A program made the position numbers and the translations under genes. Below the pieces are notes generated by a model, which did not search any database, was not told the DNA's origin, and worked only from the letters and a program-made list of their open reading frames with translations. This document shows, piece by piece, positions 62,255 through 64,000 of a stretch of DNA of 64,000 bases (the first letter of the stretch is position 1; the number at the start of each line of letters is the position of its first letter). Source of the DNA: Tubiluchus corallicola (Eukaryota > Priapulida > Priapulimorpha > Priapulimorphida > Tubiluchidae); assembly GCA_030141605.1 (NCBI GenBank), contig JAQGDQ010000158.1, positions 186,001-250,000 of the forward strand. The letters are read 5' to 3'.

Positions 62255-63440
62255 CTGTTGAAAGAAAGACAAAATGTCATAGACAAAATCAGGTAATATA
62301 TTGGGACACTTTTTTACTGCAGAAATAGCTCAGTGGTACGTGCCTCTCAAAATCTTAATGAGTAACACTATGGCAGAGTTAGTGGCACGAGCAGGGACTA
62401 CCATGGAATAGACATAGAATGGAAAACTAATTTACTTGTAGCAAACCTGCAGTGACAGAAATGCCACACTAGAAACAGTTAAAGTTGCAACAATATAATA
62501 ATGTCTAAATGATAATCAATAAGCTACAATGATAGGCGATATACTAATATAGGGGAAAACAATAATTAATAATTAGCAATAAACAAACAACAACTAACAA
62601 CTAATGCACAAAAAATAAACACATTATAAGCGACGAAAAATTGGCAAGTCACAAAATAGGCAAAGAAATATTTAACATTTCTGCAACAAAGATTTTTGAC
62701 TAATTATATATATATATATATGCAAGATGTTATTAAGTAAAAAAAATAAACAAAACATTAACTTCAATAATGAATATCAAAATATGAAAAAGAAAATTTT
62801 AGGCAGAATAACTTCAATAAATACTTGTGGTAACACTGTCAAAATTTTTGGTGATGCTGACACACACACAACATCACTGCCAACACAAGCTACAAACATG
62901 GCAGGAAAAAGGTTTAGAAAATATCTTAAGTCAAAGAGGTTCACCAGGTGCATTTGGTCTTTTATTTCATGCTGTGTGCTTCATGACAGACAAAAAACGT
63001 TTCAAGGCTAAAATGAAAATTTTAGATTTTCTCTCCCTTCTGCAGTGAAACCCAAGTAAATGACACATTTCTAGAATCATAAAATCGAGAAATGATATAT
63101 ACTTTAGTTTAAATGCTCATGTTTAATTTATGAAAAATTAAAATGGACAAACAAAACCAAAGAAAGCATACAATTTTATGAACCAACATTTTGCTTATGA
63201 AATATTTAACTACAGTAAATATTGAGTTATAAATAAATTACCATTCTTGGTTAATTTTCCACTGCTTCATGAAACCATGACTCATACCAAGATTTTGCAG
63301 CCATTATAAGTATATACTCTTAATCTGAGTTAGAACGCATACGAATATGACTGAATTTTTTTTTACCAAAATCAGTTACAGATTGTTCACTAGTAAATAA
63401 TGTGCAAGTTTGGTCTGAGAAAACCGGTATGATTCACATG
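62255..63440. other. Region upstream of the first recognised SWIB B exon
   Basis: It contains a short (TA)n run at about 62706-62721. An A-box-like string (AATAGCTCAGTGGTACGTGCC) at about 62326 has no B box after it. The missing SWIB B first exon was searched for here without success. Confidence 0.4.
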
Positions 63441-63448
63441 GTTTAGAT

Positions 63449-63927
63449 CAGAGGTGTGCAAATGATTTGACTAGCTGGGCCACATTAAACTTTCCCGCAA
63501 TTCCTGCGGGCCACAGGCAGTTTGATCAAGGTGCCAAGTACAGAAGGGCCTAATGACGATTTTTTTGCATCCGACCTGCGTACACCATTACTACTACACT
63601 CAAGAAACTATTTTAGAAGTTATTAAAATTTATATTACAAACCATATATTTCTACTTTCGGGACAGATAGTGGTAATTTCATTACAATGCATATTAGTAA
63701 TGTGTATCACACAGTCTGTGTAGTACAGTGACATTAAGCTACAACTGTCTTGTAAGGGTTAATGGCATCCGATCTAGTAGAAAAAACTACACGTACTATC
63801 TTTGGGATTGTGGCACGGACTTCAGCTGGATACACTCAATTAATCGCTCGGGCCGCATTTTCATTAGGTTGTCAAATCTCTTTGCGGGCACAAATTCTCT
63901 CGGCGGGCCGCAAGTTGCACACCCCTG
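63449..63927. mobile_element. Complete non-autonomous hAT transposon, 479 bp, with perfect 8-bp target-site duplication
   Basis: The left end CAGAGGTGTGCAAATGATTT is matched on the right, in reverse complement, by CAGGGGTGTGCAACTTGCGG. GTTTAGAT is duplicated at 63441-63448 and 63928-63935. Subterminal GGGCCACA... and ...CGGGCCGCA are typical of this hAT MITE group. The 69-codon open frame inside is not a transposase. Confidence 0.9.
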
Positions 63928-64000
63928 GTTTAGATAATCTTACGTACAGTATGGATGTTTTAATAGCTGTGATCGTAATAGTTTTAATAGCGCTGATAAT

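Noticed and set aside
62321-62400. tRNA gene suggested by AATAGCTCAGTGGTACGTGCC
   Set aside because: No B box or T arm follows and no cloverleaf can be drawn.

Overview
This is an AT-rich nuclear window from an animal, most likely a marine invertebrate. The evidence is spliced genes with GT-AG introns of about 0.3 to 10 kb, a PRDM12-type PR/zinc-finger gene, swiprosin, TIM22, long microsatellites and several MITE-type DNA transposons. The organism was not identified. A mitochondrial acetyl-CoA hydrolase/4-hydroxybutyrate CoA-transferase and stand-alone SWIB proteins fit a non-vertebrate, non-insect animal better than a vertebrate or fly. Nearly all coding sequence is in short exons. The models were built by joining homologous segments at phase-compatible GT-AG sites.

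Layout, left to right. (1) 1-13241, minus strand: a PRDM12-like gene with five recognised exons. The last one, carrying zinc finger 1, runs off the left edge. Intron 1 is about 9.7 kb and carries interspersed repeats. (2) 13242-16500: gene-poor, dominated by a roughly 550-bp (CT)n tract about 620 bp upstream of the PRDM12-like start codon. (3) 16.5-19.45 kb, minus strand: a small secreted glycine-rich protein with a TATA box and a non-coding first exon. (4) 19.5-22.45 kb: two adjacent foldback structures with arms made of short degenerate tandem units. (5) 22491-33194, plus strand: a nine-exon mitochondrial CoA-transferase. (6) 38917-43850, minus strand: a four-exon swiprosin/EFHD EF-hand gene, convergent with the CoA-transferase and carrying a Tigger-like element in intron 2. 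(7) 43.9-50.3 kb: repeat-rich, with a decayed Gypsy reverse-transcriptase fragment, minisatellites and a hAT-like MITE. (8) 50314-50916, plus strand: an intronless TIM22. (9) 53009-55549 and 58142 to at least 62254, minus strand: two tandem SWIB-domain paralogues with identical internal exon lengths, each with a hAT-type MITE in an intron. (10) A complete 479-bp hAT MITE with a perfect 8-bp target-site duplication sits at 63449-63927.

The genes do not form a pathway. Two products (CoA-transferase, TIM22) are mitochondrial, three (PRDM12-like, two SWIB proteins) are probably nuclear or chromatin-associated, one is a cytosolic calcium/actin protein, and one is secreted. I saw no CRISPR array, operon or prokaryotic system. 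The least expected items are the PRDM12-like gene, the SWIB pair and the foldback structures. All splice models and repeat boundaries were read by eye and not tested by alignment software or RNA data.
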